From positions 1-46,310 of the forward strand of contig NZ_JARIEF010000021.1 of assembly GCF_029266915.1 (NCBI RefSeq): a stretch of 46,310 nt of DNA, given 5' to 3'. The notes below the pieces were generated by a model that saw only the letters and a list, made by a program, of their open reading frames with translations, was not told the DNA's origin and ran no database searches. The stretch comes from Tissierella sp. Lineage in GTDB: Bacteria > Bacillota > Clostridia > Tissierellales > Tissierellaceae. Shown here piece after piece: positions 27,085-36,328 of this stretch. The translations under genes and the position numbers were made by a program. Within the stretch, counting starts at the first letter, position 1. Each line of letters begins with the position of its first letter.

Positions 27085-27365
27085 TTATTCTTATATTACT
27101 AATTCTTATATACTTATATACTTATTTTCTAGTGCCTATATACTTACTTTCTAATACCTATATTCTTATTTTTGATGCTTATAAGCTTATAAGCTTATTT
27201 TCTAATACTTATATACTTATATCCCTATTTTTTAATACCTATATACTTATTTCTAATACTTATATACTTATATCCATATTTTTTAATACCTATATACTTA
27301 TTTCTAATGCTTATATCCTTATATCCTTATATCCTTATATCCTTATCTACTTATTTTTGATGCTA
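27085..27365. repeat. AT-rich tandem repeat region with a 51-bp unit
   Basis: Low-complexity DNA built from CTTATATACTTAT-like words. Two adjacent 51-bp units (27200-27250 and 27251-27301) differ at one base. Degenerate partial copies surround them, and four TTATATCC octamers follow (about 27311-27342). A 103-codon plus-strand frame crosses it (repeated NTYILIS words) but has no ribosome binding site and is not called as a gene. It lies at the convergent end of the betaine and nrdJ genes. The rest of the 26933-27459 gap shows no other gene. Confidence 0.75.
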
Positions 27366-27459
27366 TACGCTTAGTTTATTATATTCTTTTATTTGTATAT
27401 TGCTTTATTTTTTATTCCTATATTTTTATATTTTTTCCCTATCTTTTAAATAATTTAAA

Positions 27460-29592
27460 TTAGATTGAACAAGGTGAATATCCACAGTCTTGACATTCAG
27501 CGCATCCTCCTGAGTGGTTTAAATGTCCTCCGCACATTGGACATGTATCTGGATCAAGTAGCAATTGTTCTTCTGCTAGCTGATTTATCTCACTTTGAAG
27601 CTCATCTATTTTATCAAGTTTACTTTTCTCATTTTTATCTGTTATCAAGATACCAGATCTTGCGCATCCATCTCTATAAATAGTTATTCCTTTTATTCCT
27701 TCTTCCCATGCAAACATATATAGTCCTTCTACATCTTCAACAGTAAATTCATTTGGCACATTTACAGTTGATGAAATACTTGCGTCTATATATTCCTGCC
27801 ATACAGATTGTACATGGATTCTATCTCTATAGTGTAGATTAGATGTTGTAGTAAAGAAATCTGGTAGGTCTTCTTCTTTAGCTATATTATTTAAATCCAT
27901 ATAGTCTTTTACAATAGGAGTAAATACCTTGTAATAAGTGTCTTCATTGTGTAGAGATTCTGATTTTCTAGTGTATGACACTTGGAATATCGGCTCTAAC
28001 CCATTAGAACAGCCTATAAGAGTAGATATGCTTCCTGTTGGTGGAATAGTTAGTAATTGACTATTACGAAGACCATGCTCTTTTATAAGCTCTAAAACGT
28101 CATTATCTGCATTTGCCTTTAAAAATGGTGAAGCTAACACTTTTTCCGCCCTATAGTTTGGAAATGGTCCGTCAATCTTAGCCATCATAGCAGATTGTCT
28201 AAGAGCCTCATTTATAAAAGTTTTACCAATTTGGTGGATAAGGCTAAGTGATTCTTCACTACCATATCTTATTCCAAGTTTTATAAATGCATCAGCTGCT
28301 CCCATTATTCCAAGACCTATCTGTCTTAGTTTTTCACTCATTTCTCTTTGCTGAGGAAGTGGGTGAAGCAACATATTTTCATCTAATATCTCATTTAGAT
28401 ATATAACACCATTTTTTACCATCTCTTCAAATTTCTCAAATTCAAATCTAGCATATTTAGTAAAGGGATCTTTTACAAATTCACTCAAGTTTATAGAAGC
28501 AAGATTACAACTTCCAAACGCTGGAAGAGTTTCTTCCGCACATGGATTAACTCCAGCAAATTCAAATTCATCATCTTCACTCATCAAGTGCCATGAATCT
28601 ATTCTATTTTTGTAAAGAATTCCAGGTTCTGCCATATTCCAGTTGTTTTTAGCTAGGATTCTAAACAATCTTTTAGCATCTACCATTTTGCTTATTTCTT
28701 CGCCCGTAGCCTCTACTTTAAAGTATAATTCATATTCTTCATCGTTTTTAACAGCTTGCATAAACTTATCATCTATATTAACAGATATATTTGCAAAGTT
28801 TACCTTGTCAAGATCGTTTTTAACATTTATAAAATCTTCTATATCAGGATGGTTACAGTCAAGGTTAAGCATAAGTGCTCCTCTTCTTCCTCTCATACCT
28901 ATAAGACCTGTAACAAGTGAGTAAAGGTCCATAAAACTTACAGCACCAGTAGTTGTAGCCGCTGCATTGTTTACCTTAGCTCCCTTGGGTCTAAGCTTAG
29001 AAAGAGTAAGTCCGCATCCTCCTCCGTAGGAGTAAGTTCTAGCTAGATATTTAGCAGTATCAAATATAGACTCTATATTATCCTCTACCTTTGGCATTAC
29101 ATAACAGTTTGAAAGTGTAATCTTTCTACCAACTTTATCTAGTCCTCTTCCTGCTAGAATTCTTCCAGCTGGCATAAATTTTTTATCTTTTATAGCTTTT
29201 TTAACTGGAGAATTTCCTCCGCTTACTCTATCAAGAAACTCATCAAAACTTTCAGTGCTGTATCTATATTTTTTCTCATAAATATCTCTTTGAAGGTCGC
29301 TCATATCCCAGCCTTGTTCACGAAGCTTTGCTCTTTCTTCTCTATATATTATATATTTTCTAGCAACATCAGGACGACTCTTCATAAGCTCTACTTCTAC
29401 ACGGTCTTGTATAGTTTCAATGCTCACTGCTTCCTTGGATCCTAATTCGCTCTCTATAGTCTCAGCTATTTCCCTTGCTAGAGCTTCATCTTCTCCCTCT
29501 TCTGTTTCTCTCATTGCTTTTATAATTGCAATTTCTATCTTTTCAGTTTCAAATTCTACTATGCTACCATTTCTTTTTTCAACATTTAGCAT
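27460..29592 (-). CDS. nrdJ: Adenosylcobalamin-dependent (class II) ribonucleotide reductase
   Basis: 710 residues; the ATG is preceded by AGGAGGAAG. The N-terminal ~90 residues are an ATP-cone (VEKRNGSIVEFETEKIEIAI), the allosteric activity domain. The catalytic barrel has LSNCYVMP, YGGGCGLTLSKLRPKG, RRGALMLNLDCNHPDI, NPCAEETLPAFGSCNLASI (N-C-E radical site) and LTIPPTGSISTLIGCSNG. The C-terminus carries a cysteine cluster CPMCGGHLNHSGGCAEC-type tail for re-reduction and metal binding. It makes deoxynucleotides from ribonucleotides with coenzyme B12, independent of oxygen. DnaA-box-like repeats lie directly upstream. Confidence 0.94.
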   Translation of the reverse strand: MLNVEKRNGSIVEFETEKIEIAIIKAMRETEEGEDEALAREIAETIESELGSKEAVSIETIQDRVEVELMKSRPDVARKYIIYREERAKLREQGWDMSDLQRDIYEKKYRYSTESFDEFLDRVSGGNSPVKKAIKDKKFMPAGRILAGRGLDKVGRKITLSNCYVMPKVEDNIESIFDTAKYLARTYSYGGGCGLTLSKLRPKGAKVNNAAATTTGAVSFMDLYSLVTGLIGMRGRRGALMLNLDCNHPDIEDFINVKNDLDKVNFANISVNIDDKFMQAVKNDEEYELYFKVEATGEEISKMVDAKRLFRILAKNNWNMAEPGILYKNRIDSWHLMSEDDEFEFAGVNPCAEETLPAFGSCNLASINLSEFVKDPFTKYARFEFEKFEEMVKNGVIYLNEILDENMLLHPLPQQREMSEKLRQIGLGIMGAADAFIKLGIRYGSEESLSLIHQIGKTFINEALRQSAMMAKIDGPFPNYRAEKVLASPFLKANADNDVLELIKEHGLRNSQLLTIPPTGSISTLIGCSNGLEPIFQVSYTRKSESLHNEDTYYKVFTPIVKDYMDLNNIAKEEDLPDFFTTTSNLHYRDRIHVQSVWQEYIDASISSTVNVPNEFTVEDVEGLYMFAWEEGIKGITIYRDGCARSGILITDKNEKSKLDKIDELQSEINQLAEEQLLLDPDTCPMCGGHLNHSGGCAECQDCGYSPCSI

Positions 29593-29621
29593 TTAACTTC
29601 CTCCTATGATATATCTATAAT

Positions 29622-29685
29622 CTATCCACAAGCTATCCACAAACTATTTAAGACTTATCTACATCTTATCTACAATTTATCTACA
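29622..29685. repeat. Cluster of DnaA-box-like repeats on an 11-bp grid upstream of nrdJ
   Basis: On the plus strand CTATCCACA occurs at 29622 and 29633, and TTATCTACA at 29655, 29666 and 29677. All are on an 11-bp grid, with a degenerate copy (CTATTTAAG) in the empty slot at 29644. Each is one mismatch from the DnaA box TTATCCACA. They lie 30-93 bp upstream of the nrdJ start codon. The rest of this 549-bp gap holds only a terminator-like stem and no gene. Confidence 0.75.
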
Positions 29686-29969
29686 TCTTGTGGTTTTTTA
29701 ACTTCTATATACAATATATATAGTTTAACATAAAAAAATACCCATTACAATGTATTATTTGCTTATAATAATTGTTTTAAAAGATTTAATTTTGCATCCT
29801 AGCAAGCTATCATCTATAGGGCTCAATGCCTGCATATTTATTAATTCTATATCTCAAACTTTAGTTTTTAGAAGTCTTTTTATAACTCTGCTTTAGAAAA
29901 ATGTATTGGATTTAAAATAGGATTTGTGACCTGCTTGAGTAAGAAAACTAGCTTTATTTTCTAAATAAT

Positions 29970-30006
29970 AAAGGGCAAATATAGATTTGAAACTATAAGT
30001 GCCCTC
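29970..30006 (-). terminator. Probable terminator of the hut operon
   Basis: The minus strand reads AGAGGGCACTTATAG, an 8-base loop and CTATATTTGCCCTTT (one mismatch), then TATTATTTAG. It lies about 135 bases after the hutU stop. The T-run is modest. Confidence 0.65.
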
Positions 30007-30141
30007 TATTGATTGACTTATTTAATTTTAATTTACTTAATTTTATTCTTATATTATAGATTTATCTTACTATTACTATATTTTCTTCCTATAATTTTTC
30101 TATATAATTTTTCTATATAATTCTTCTGTATAATTCTTCTT

Positions 30142-32136
30142 CTATTTAACTTCTTTATCCACTAACTTCTGGATAAAATCTTCATCTGTAATATAGGGAA
30201 GTGTTATATGGTCTGTATCTTTAAATTCTTTATTGAATTCTATAACGGTTTCAATTGAGTGGTCATTTCTTGCCCAAGCTCTTCTAGCAACGCCCCCCAT
30301 AACATCCCACGGCATAGCAGTTCCCAGTATAGTATCTACTCTCTCAGATCCATCAAGTACCATTCCAAATCCACCATTTATAGATTTACCTATTCCTACT
30401 CCTCCTCCGTTGTGAAGGGCTATAAGACTCATCCCTCTTGCTGCATTTCCGGCAAAGCATTGGGTTGCCATATCAGCCATCATATTACTTCCGTCTTTTA
30501 TATTAGCAGTTTCACGGAAAGGACTATCAGTTCCAGAAACATCATGGTGGTCACGACCCAGCATTATAGGACCTACTTCTTTATTTCTAACCATTTCATT
30601 AAATTTAAGAGCTATTTTAAGTCTTCCGCCTGCATCTTGATATAGGATTCTAGCTTTAGTACCAACAACTAGTGCGTTCTTCTCAGCGTCTCTTATCCAG
30701 TTGTAGTTGTCTCTATCTTGTCCTCGCCTGTCTGGATCAATACAATCCATAGCTGCCTTATCTGTTTTTCTTAAATCTTCATCTTTTCCGCTTAAGCAAA
30801 CCCATCTAAAAGGTCCGTATCCATAATCAAACAGCATAGGTCCCATTATATCTTCTACGTAGGATGGAAATATAAATCCTTCGCTATCATCTATTTTATT
30901 TTTTGATACTGCCATTTGACCTGCATCATAGATTGCTTTTAAGAAACTATTTCCGTAGTCAAAGAAATAAGTACCCCTGTCTACTAGCTTTTTAATTACT
31001 TCAAAATGATGTATCAGGCTTTGATTTACTCTGTTTATAAATTCTTCTTTATTTTCAAATAGCATCTTGGTTCTATCCTCAAAAGTCATTCCCTGAGGAC
31101 AATATCCTCCGTCATAAGCTGCGTGGCATGAAGTCTGGTCAGAAAGAAGTTCTATGTGAATATCATTTTCAACTGCATATTCAAGTAGATCTACAATGTT
31201 TCCATGGTAGGCTAAAGCAGTAGCTCTTTTTTCATCCATTGCCTTTTGAGCATCTCTAAAAAGTTCTCCTAAGTCACTGTAGCTTTGATCAATCCAGCCT
31301 TGTTCAAGTCTTGTGTTTATCCTGGACTCATCAACTTCTGCTATAACACCAACTCCCCCGGCTATTTTAGTAGCTTTACCCTGAGCACCACTCATTCCTC
31401 CAAGTCCTGAACTTACAAACATATGGCCTTTAAGATCTTCTTCTTCCGGAATACCAAGCTTCATTCTTCCGGCATTAAGTATAGTATTAAATGTACCGTG
31501 AACAATCCCCTGAGGCCCAATATACATCCAACCTCCAGCTGTCATTTGTCCGTAGTTTGCAACACCCATAGCCTGTGCTTTTATCCAATGTTCCTGATCA
31601 TCAAAGATTCCTATCATAAGAGCATTTGTTATTATTACTCTTGGGCTTGTCTTTGAAGATTTAAAAAGTCCAACTGGATGACCTGATTCTATAACAAGAG
31701 TTTGTTCATCAGTCAACTCTTCAAGATATTTTTTTACTAGATTATACTGCATCCAGTTTTGAAAAACTTGTCCCGTTTCACCATAGGTTACAAGTTCATA
31801 AGGATAAAGAGCTACGTCAAAGTCCAGGTTATTATCTATCATAACCTGAAAGGCCTTTCCTTCAATGCATTTACCCTTATATTCATCTATTGGTCTTCCC
31901 TGCATATTTCCTTTGGGTCTGAATCTATAACCATATATTCTTCCTCTATTAATCAGCTCATCTAAAAACTCAGGAGCTATTTCAGCATGCTGTTCTCTTG
32001 GGATATATCTTAACGCATTTTTAAGCGCAAGATTTATCTCTCTTTTAGTTAAAGTAAGCTCACGTCTTGGAGCTCTTCTTACATGTCTTTCAAATTCCGG
32101 ATATTCAGGGAGAAAGTTATCAAGTTTTATCTCCAT
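30142..32136 (-). CDS. hutU: Urocanate hydratase
   Basis: 664 residues from the ATG at 32136 (AGGAG 7 bases upstream). A GTG at 32166, 10 codons earlier, is a weaker alternative. It is the longer clostridial form (about 660-680 residues against ~555 in Bacillus). Family marks: VIESGHPVGLFKSS, MTAGGWMYIGPQGIVHGTF, LGGMSGAQGKA (NAD-binding), LLSDQTSCHAAYDGGYCP (conserved Cys), DAGGRLKIALKFN and HNGGGVGIG. With tightly bound NAD+ it converts urocanate to 4-imidazolone-5-propionate, the second step of histidine degradation, in the cytoplasm. It follows hutI by 64 bases. hutH is not in the window. Confidence 0.96.
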   Translation of the reverse strand: MEIKLDNFLPEYPEFERHVRRAPRRELTLTKREINLALKNALRYIPREQHAEIAPEFLDELINRGRIYGYRFRPKGNMQGRPIDEYKGKCIEGKAFQVMIDNNLDFDVALYPYELVTYGETGQVFQNWMQYNLVKKYLEELTDEQTLVIESGHPVGLFKSSKTSPRVIITNALMIGIFDDQEHWIKAQAMGVANYGQMTAGGWMYIGPQGIVHGTFNTILNAGRMKLGIPEEEDLKGHMFVSSGLGGMSGAQGKATKIAGGVGVIAEVDESRINTRLEQGWIDQSYSDLGELFRDAQKAMDEKRATALAYHGNIVDLLEYAVENDIHIELLSDQTSCHAAYDGGYCPQGMTFEDRTKMLFENKEEFINRVNQSLIHHFEVIKKLVDRGTYFFDYGNSFLKAIYDAGQMAVSKNKIDDSEGFIFPSYVEDIMGPMLFDYGYGPFRWVCLSGKDEDLRKTDKAAMDCIDPDRRGQDRDNYNWIRDAEKNALVVGTKARILYQDAGGRLKIALKFNEMVRNKEVGPIMLGRDHHDVSGTDSPFRETANIKDGSNMMADMATQCFAGNAARGMSLIALHNGGGVGIGKSINGGFGMVLDGSERVDTILGTAMPWDVMGGVARRAWARNDHSIETVIEFNKEFKDTDHITLPYITDEDFIQKLVDKEVK

Positions 32137-32200
32137 AGCTTCTCCTATTTCTTTGTTATACTCCACAATACCACCCTTTCATAAGTTTTATTTTATAATA

Positions 32201-33460
32201 TTATTTACTCCAAACTACCTTCCCATTTTTTATAACCTTATCAGTATGATTTATTCCAAAATGATAAATCATATATTCAAGATTTGGCGCATCAAATATT
32301 GCTACATCTGAAGCCTTACCTACTTCAAGAGAACCTATCTTCTCTTCAAGTCCAAGTGCGGCTGCTGCATTTATAGTAACAGAAGTTATAACCTCTGCCG
32401 GAGTCATCTTTAGAGTAAGTGAACCCAGTGTCATCATAAACTGCAAGTTTTCACTAGGACAGCTTCCCGGATTGTAATCTGTTGAAATAGCAACAGGTAC
32501 TCCTTCTTCTATCATCTTTCTAGCTGGCGCTATAGTTCCCTTTTGAAGATTAAAGCTAGTTCCCGGAAGAAGCACCGCTATAGTTCCCTTCTCTGCCATA
32601 TCTTTTATTCCTTGATCTGATGCTGCCATCAAGTGTTCTGCAGATATACATCCAACTTCTGCCGCAAGTTCTGCCCCACCTAAGGAAACGATTTCATCAG
32701 CATGCATCTTTGGAGTCAATCCCTGCTCTTTTCCTGCCAGCAGTATCTTTCTGGATTGTTCTATTGTAAAAACTCCCTCTTCGCAAAACACATCATTAAA
32801 GCGAGCTAGGTCTTTTTCTACTATAACCGGCATCATCTCGTTTATTAAAAGATCTACAAATTCATCTGATCTTCCTTCATATTCTTCAGGTACTGCGTGA
32901 GCCCCCATAAATGTAGATACTATATCTACAGGGTTGTCTTTACCAAGCTTTTTAGCAACTTCAAGCTGCCTGATTTCCGTATCAAAATCTCCTATACCGT
33001 AGCCTGACTTAGCTTCTACAGTTGTTACTCCAAATCCCATCATAATGTTTAGACTTTTTTCTGCCTTCTTATATAATTGATCAAAATCGGCTTCCCTTGT
33101 GGCCTTTACCGTTGAATGTATTCCTCCACCAGCTGCCAGTATGTCTAAATAGTCTACTCCTTCAAGCTTGAGCTTAAACTCATGCTCACGGCTTCCTCCA
33201 TGAACTAAATGTGTATGGCAATCAATTAAACCCGGAGTTACAGTCTTGCCTCTTCCGTCTATTATTTCTGTATTTTCATCTTGCTTTATAGTTTCAGGGA
33301 GTTCTCCTTCCCCTACATATATTATCCTTTGAGCATCCATGGCAATAATTCCATTTTCGATAATAGAAATCTCGCCTTGTTCCTTGCCAGAACGTGCTCT
33401 GTTTTCACCCTTCAATGTAATTAAATTATCTATATTCTTAATAATAAGTGTAGCTTTCAT
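32201..33460 (-). CDS. hutI: Imidazolonepropionase
   Basis: 419 residues from the ATG at 33460, preceded by AAAGGGG; an ATG six codons earlier overlaps this site and is rejected. Amidohydrolase fold with a single metal: VTPGLIDCHTHLVHGG (HxH), FMGAHAVPEEY, KMHADEIVSLGGAELA and ISTDYNPGSCPSEN (catalytic Asp). It opens the ring of 4-imidazolone-5-propionate to N-formimino-glutamate, the third step of histidine degradation. It is the first gene of the hutI-hutU unit. A promoter with an inverted repeat over the -10 lies about 95 bases upstream. Confidence 0.96.
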   Translation of the reverse strand: MKATLIIKNIDNLITLKGENRARSGKEQGEISIIENGIIAMDAQRIIYVGEGELPETIKQDENTEIIDGRGKTVTPGLIDCHTHLVHGGSREHEFKLKLEGVDYLDILAAGGGIHSTVKATREADFDQLYKKAEKSLNIMMGFGVTTVEAKSGYGIGDFDTEIRQLEVAKKLGKDNPVDIVSTFMGAHAVPEEYEGRSDEFVDLLINEMMPVIVEKDLARFNDVFCEEGVFTIEQSRKILLAGKEQGLTPKMHADEIVSLGGAELAAEVGCISAEHLMAASDQGIKDMAEKGTIAVLLPGTSFNLQKGTIAPARKMIEEGVPVAISTDYNPGSCPSENLQFMMTLGSLTLKMTPAEVITSVTINAAAALGLEEKIGSLEVGKASDVAIFDAPNLEYMIYHFGINHTDKVIKNGKVVWSK

Positions 33461-33541
33461 AACAATCCCCTTTCTCATGATTAAAATGTTTTTTATGATC
33501 CGATAAGATTATACCCATTACAGGTCTTTCAAATATCTTAT

Positions 33542-33580
33542 TATGCTTATATTATAGCATAGAAGAAAGCATTCTTTGAA
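33542..33580 (-). promoter_or_regulatory. hutI-hutU promoter with overlapping inverted repeat
   Basis: On the minus strand TTCAAA (33580-33575), an 18-base spacer and TATAAT (33556-33551). The -10 lies inside the inverted repeat TATGCT-N8-AGCATA (33542-33561), a candidate repressor site for a hut or carbon/nitrogen regulator. Confidence 0.55.
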
Positions 33581-33621
33581 GCTTCTTGATAATATTCACA
33601 TTATTATATTATAATAAAAAA

Positions 33622-33669
33622 ATTACCTTCAGATATAGAGCCCTATGAGCTGTTATATCTGTAGGTAAT
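33622..33669 (-). terminator. Terminator of the GT2 polysaccharide operon
   Basis: On the minus strand ATTACCTACAGATATA pairs with TATATCTGAAGGTAAT (one mismatch), followed by a T-run (33621-33615). It lies 60 bases after the stop of the glycosyltransferase gene. Confidence 0.85.
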
Positions 33670-33728
33670 ATAATTAAATATTCTTAATATTTTTTATTGG
33701 CTAGCCTAATTCTATACTAAGTCCTGTT

Positions 33729-35165
33729 TTAAAGCTTAGTTTCAGTTTCTGTTTCAGTTTCTGTTTCACTTTTTTGTCTTTCCTGTCTTTTCATCTCGCC
33801 CCACTCTTGAGATTTTTTGCTTTTAAATATATTTCCGATTCTAAACAATGAAATCATCTGCCTGTATCCAAAAGATTCCAAAATGCTGAAAAGTATAAGT
33901 TTTAAGGTCAGCTTGTTGTTAGTTGTATCACTAAACATGTATCGCTCTATTACAATAGAAATCATCGAAACTATTATATTGTATCCCATGTATACCAGGA
34001 AATACAGCAAGAAAAATTGCATATTTATAACTCCTAATATATAGGAAACTGTTATAGTCACCAAACCCAGGATTTCAAGGAGAGGAGTTATATATTCAAA
34101 AAATAAAAAATATGGAAAAGATATCATTCCAACTAGGCCATATTTGGGATTTAAAAGCATATACTTATGCATCTTAAGACTTTGTCCGAGTCCTACATGC
34201 CATCTTCTTCTTTGTCTTTTAAGTGTTTTTATATCTTCCGGTACCTGGGTCCAGCAAATAGCGTCTGGAACATAAGATGTTTTATAATCAATATTATTTT
34301 TCCTGTAATAGGAGTGGATCTTCATCATGATTTCCATATCTTCTCCCATAAGTCCATTTGTATATCCACCGATATTCTGCACTGCCTGTTTATTATAGAG
34401 TCCAAAAGCACCTGAAATTATTAGATTTCCGTTTATTCCATTTAAGGAAATTCTGGAATTTAAAAACACCCTTAGATATTCCATCATTTGAAAAATAACC
34501 AACAATTTCTTAGGTCGCTTTATTTCTTTGACTTCACCATTTTCTATTACTATATGATTTGATATTTTTATATTTCCGCCTGCTGCTACTGTTTTATCAT
34601 CCTCTAAAAAAGGTTCTACTATTCTTTGGAGTGCATCAACCTGAAGCATAGAATCTGCATCCACACACAGAAATGTTGGATAGGAACATAGATTTATTCC
34701 GAGATTGAGTGCATCTGACTTTCCTCCGTTGTCTTTATCAGCTAAGATTATTTTAATCTTTCCATTTCCTTCATATATAGTCTTAGCTTCATTTGACTCT
34801 ACAAGTCTCCTATAGGGCTTTGATACACGTTTTAAATCAAAAGCATCAATAACCGTATCTACAGTTTTATCCTTGGATCCATCATTTACTATTACTATCT
34901 CATAAAGAGGATAATCTAAATATAAGAGCGATTTTATACTATCAACTATAGTTACTTCTTCATTATAGGCTGGAACTAATATTGAAATAGGAATATAATT
35001 ATCATCATTATTTATAACTGACTGGCTCATATGCTTCTTTCTTATAAAAAAATCATCTAAGTTAAAGGCAGAAAATATGGTAGTTATAAAGAAGGTCAGG
35101 GCATATAAAAACATATATACAAAGAAAAATACGTTTATAAAATATATTATATTTACTATATTCAT
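33729..35165 (-). CDS. Membrane glycosyltransferase family 2, polysaccharide synthase type
   Basis: 478 residues. One N-terminal membrane helix (~5-35), a cytosolic GT-A domain (~55-330) and four C-terminal helices. GT2 marks: ISILVPAYNEE, VNDGSKDKT (first Asp), LCVDADSML (DxD), MGEDMEI (catalytic base region) and QRRRRWHVG (QxxRW). This architecture is shared with cellulose, hyaluronan and poly-GlcNAc synthases, which polymerise and extrude a glycan; the sugar cannot be told. It is the last gene of a seven-gene operon and overlaps the HEAT gene by ATGA. The C-terminus ends in a Ser/Glu-Thr repeat tail. Confidence 0.9.
   Translation of the reverse strand: MNIVNIIYFINVFFFVYMFLYALTFFITTIFSAFNLDDFFIRKKHMSQSVINNDDNYIPISILVPAYNEEVTIVDSIKSLLYLDYPLYEIVIVNDGSKDKTVDTVIDAFDLKRVSKPYRRLVESNEAKTIYEGNGKIKIILADKDNGGKSDALNLGINLCSYPTFLCVDADSMLQVDALQRIVEPFLEDDKTVAAGGNIKISNHIVIENGEVKEIKRPKKLLVIFQMMEYLRVFLNSRISLNGINGNLIISGAFGLYNKQAVQNIGGYTNGLMGEDMEIMMKIHSYYRKNNIDYKTSYVPDAICWTQVPEDIKTLKRQRRRWHVGLGQSLKMHKYMLLNPKYGLVGMISFPYFLFFEYITPLLEILGLVTITVSYILGVINMQFFLLYFLVYMGYNIIVSMISIVIERYMFSDTTNNKLTLKLILFSILESFGYRQMISLFRIGNIFKSKKSQEWGEMKRQERQKSETETETETETKL
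33740..33769 (-). repeat. Hexanucleotide repeat encoding the ETETET tail
   Basis: On the plus strand TTTCAG and TTTCTG alternate (five hexamers), coding (Glu-Thr)n at the C-terminus of the glycosyltransferase. In-frame length change here would only alter the tail. Confidence 0.75.
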
Positions 35166-36310
35166 ATTAAAACCCCTCCTTCCCTATCTTTGTAAGTTGT
35201 AATCTTTTCTGACAAGTTTTCATATTCTTCCAAACTTAACATCCCTTCCTTATTCATAGTATAAAGAATGATATCTCTTGCAAATCTATCTTCATTTTCA
35301 AATGCTTCTTCTATGACCCTTTCCTTAGATTCCAGCTTTAAAAATGAGCTGGCACTGTTGTATCTTACATAATAATTCACATCTTTTAATCCTTCTTTAA
35401 GTTTTTCCTTAACTATATTATCGGGATATTTATATATTGCTCTAGCGCTTGTAGCTCTTATAGCCCAGTCTTTATGAGCCATCATATCTAATATATAAGG
35501 CTTTGCTCTGTTATCAATTACTTCACTAAAATACCTTAAACCCGCTATAATCATTTCTTTTTCAGGACATTGATCCATAATTTTCAGTATTAATTCCCTA
35601 GTTTCCTCACTGCCATCCTTAATGTTTGTAAAATGAGATACTATAATTTTTCTCAAAGGAGTTTTATAACTGCGTATATTTGAATGTAAAACTTTCCTGA
35701 GCTCTTTTTGTTCACCATTAAACTCATCAAGGAAATCTATAATCATTTTTTCATTGAAAAAACATTTCTTATCATTTATCTTTTCCAGAGCTCTTATTAA
35801 ATAAGATATATCCTCATTCTTATTTAATACTTTCAAAGCATTGTTTCTAATAAAAACTGAGTCTTTATCCAGAGACTCTATGGCAAAATCTCCTGCTTTT
35901 TTATTTCCAATCTCAAAATCTGATATTAAATGAAGAGTATAACTTCTTTTATATTCTTTTCTGACTACTCCACTTTTAAATATCTTATCTATATCAACTA
36001 CTTCTTCCAGGACATCAATAAATTCTTGCTTATTTTTGACTTCCCCTTTATATTCTTTTACCGCTAAATAAAAAGCCTCAATATCAACCTTGCTATCAAA
36101 TAGAGATTTTAATCCTTCGATCTCAGTTTCTTTGTTCTTCGTATCTTTCGCAAATATCTCTTTTAAAGATTCTTTAATTTCAATTTTTTTCTTAGCTATT
36201 TTGTCATTTTTTTGTTTCTCTATTTTTAATGAAATCAAAAAATAAGAATTTACTATAACCAACAGTATAACAAAAAGTATAAAACTGAAATAAACTGTGT
36301 ATACAGTCAT
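35162..36310 (-). CDS. Membrane-anchored HEAT-repeat protein
   Basis: 382 residues. An N-terminal membrane helix (~5-27) is followed by a charged coiled-coil-like stretch (~30-65) and then alpha-helical repeats. The clearest HEAT units are KPYILDMMAHKDWAIRATSA and the next, LKEGLKDVNYYVRYNSASSF. HEAT arrays are protein-interaction scaffolds. It is translationally coupled to the GT2 synthase (ATGA overlap), so it probably binds or regulates that enzyme at the inner membrane face. This is inferred from context only; no catalytic motif is seen. Confidence 0.8.
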   Translation of the reverse strand: MTVYTVYFSFILFVILLVIVNSYFLISLKIEKQKNDKIAKKKIEIKESLKEIFAKDTKNKETEIEGLKSLFDSKVDIEAFYLAVKEYKGEVKNKQEFIDVLEEVVDIDKIFKSGVVRKEYKRSYTLHLISDFEIGNKKAGDFAIESLDKDSVFIRNNALKVLNKNEDISYLIRALEKINDKKCFFNEKMIIDFLDEFNGEQKELRKVLHSNIRSYKTPLRKIIVSHFTNIKDGSEETRELILKIMDQCPEKEMIIAGLRYFSEVIDNRAKPYILDMMAHKDWAIRATSARAIYKYPDNIVKEKLKEGLKDVNYYVRYNSASSFLKLESKERVIEEAFENEDRFARDIILYTMNKEGMLSLEEYENLSEKITTYKDREGGVLI

Positions 36311-36328
36311 ATTTTCACTCCCTTAGTC

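Noticed and set aside
27063-27374. 103-codon plus-strand frame of repeated NTYILIS words
   Set aside because: It lies wholly inside AT-rich tandem repeats, has no ribosome binding site, begins inside the REP-like element and has extreme composition.
29706-29735. Possible NrdR box near ATACAATATATATAG
   Set aside because: Only partly matches the NrdR consensus, no second box at the usual spacing, and the surrounding DNA is AT-rich enough for chance.
29690-29960. Cobalamin or other riboswitch upstream of nrdJ
   Set aside because: No B12 box or other conserved aptamer core could be found on the minus strand; class II RNR genes need not have one.
32137-32166. GTG start of hutU ten codons upstream
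   Set aside because: The ATG at 32136 has a better spaced AGGAG and begins closer to the family N-terminus; kept only as an alternative.
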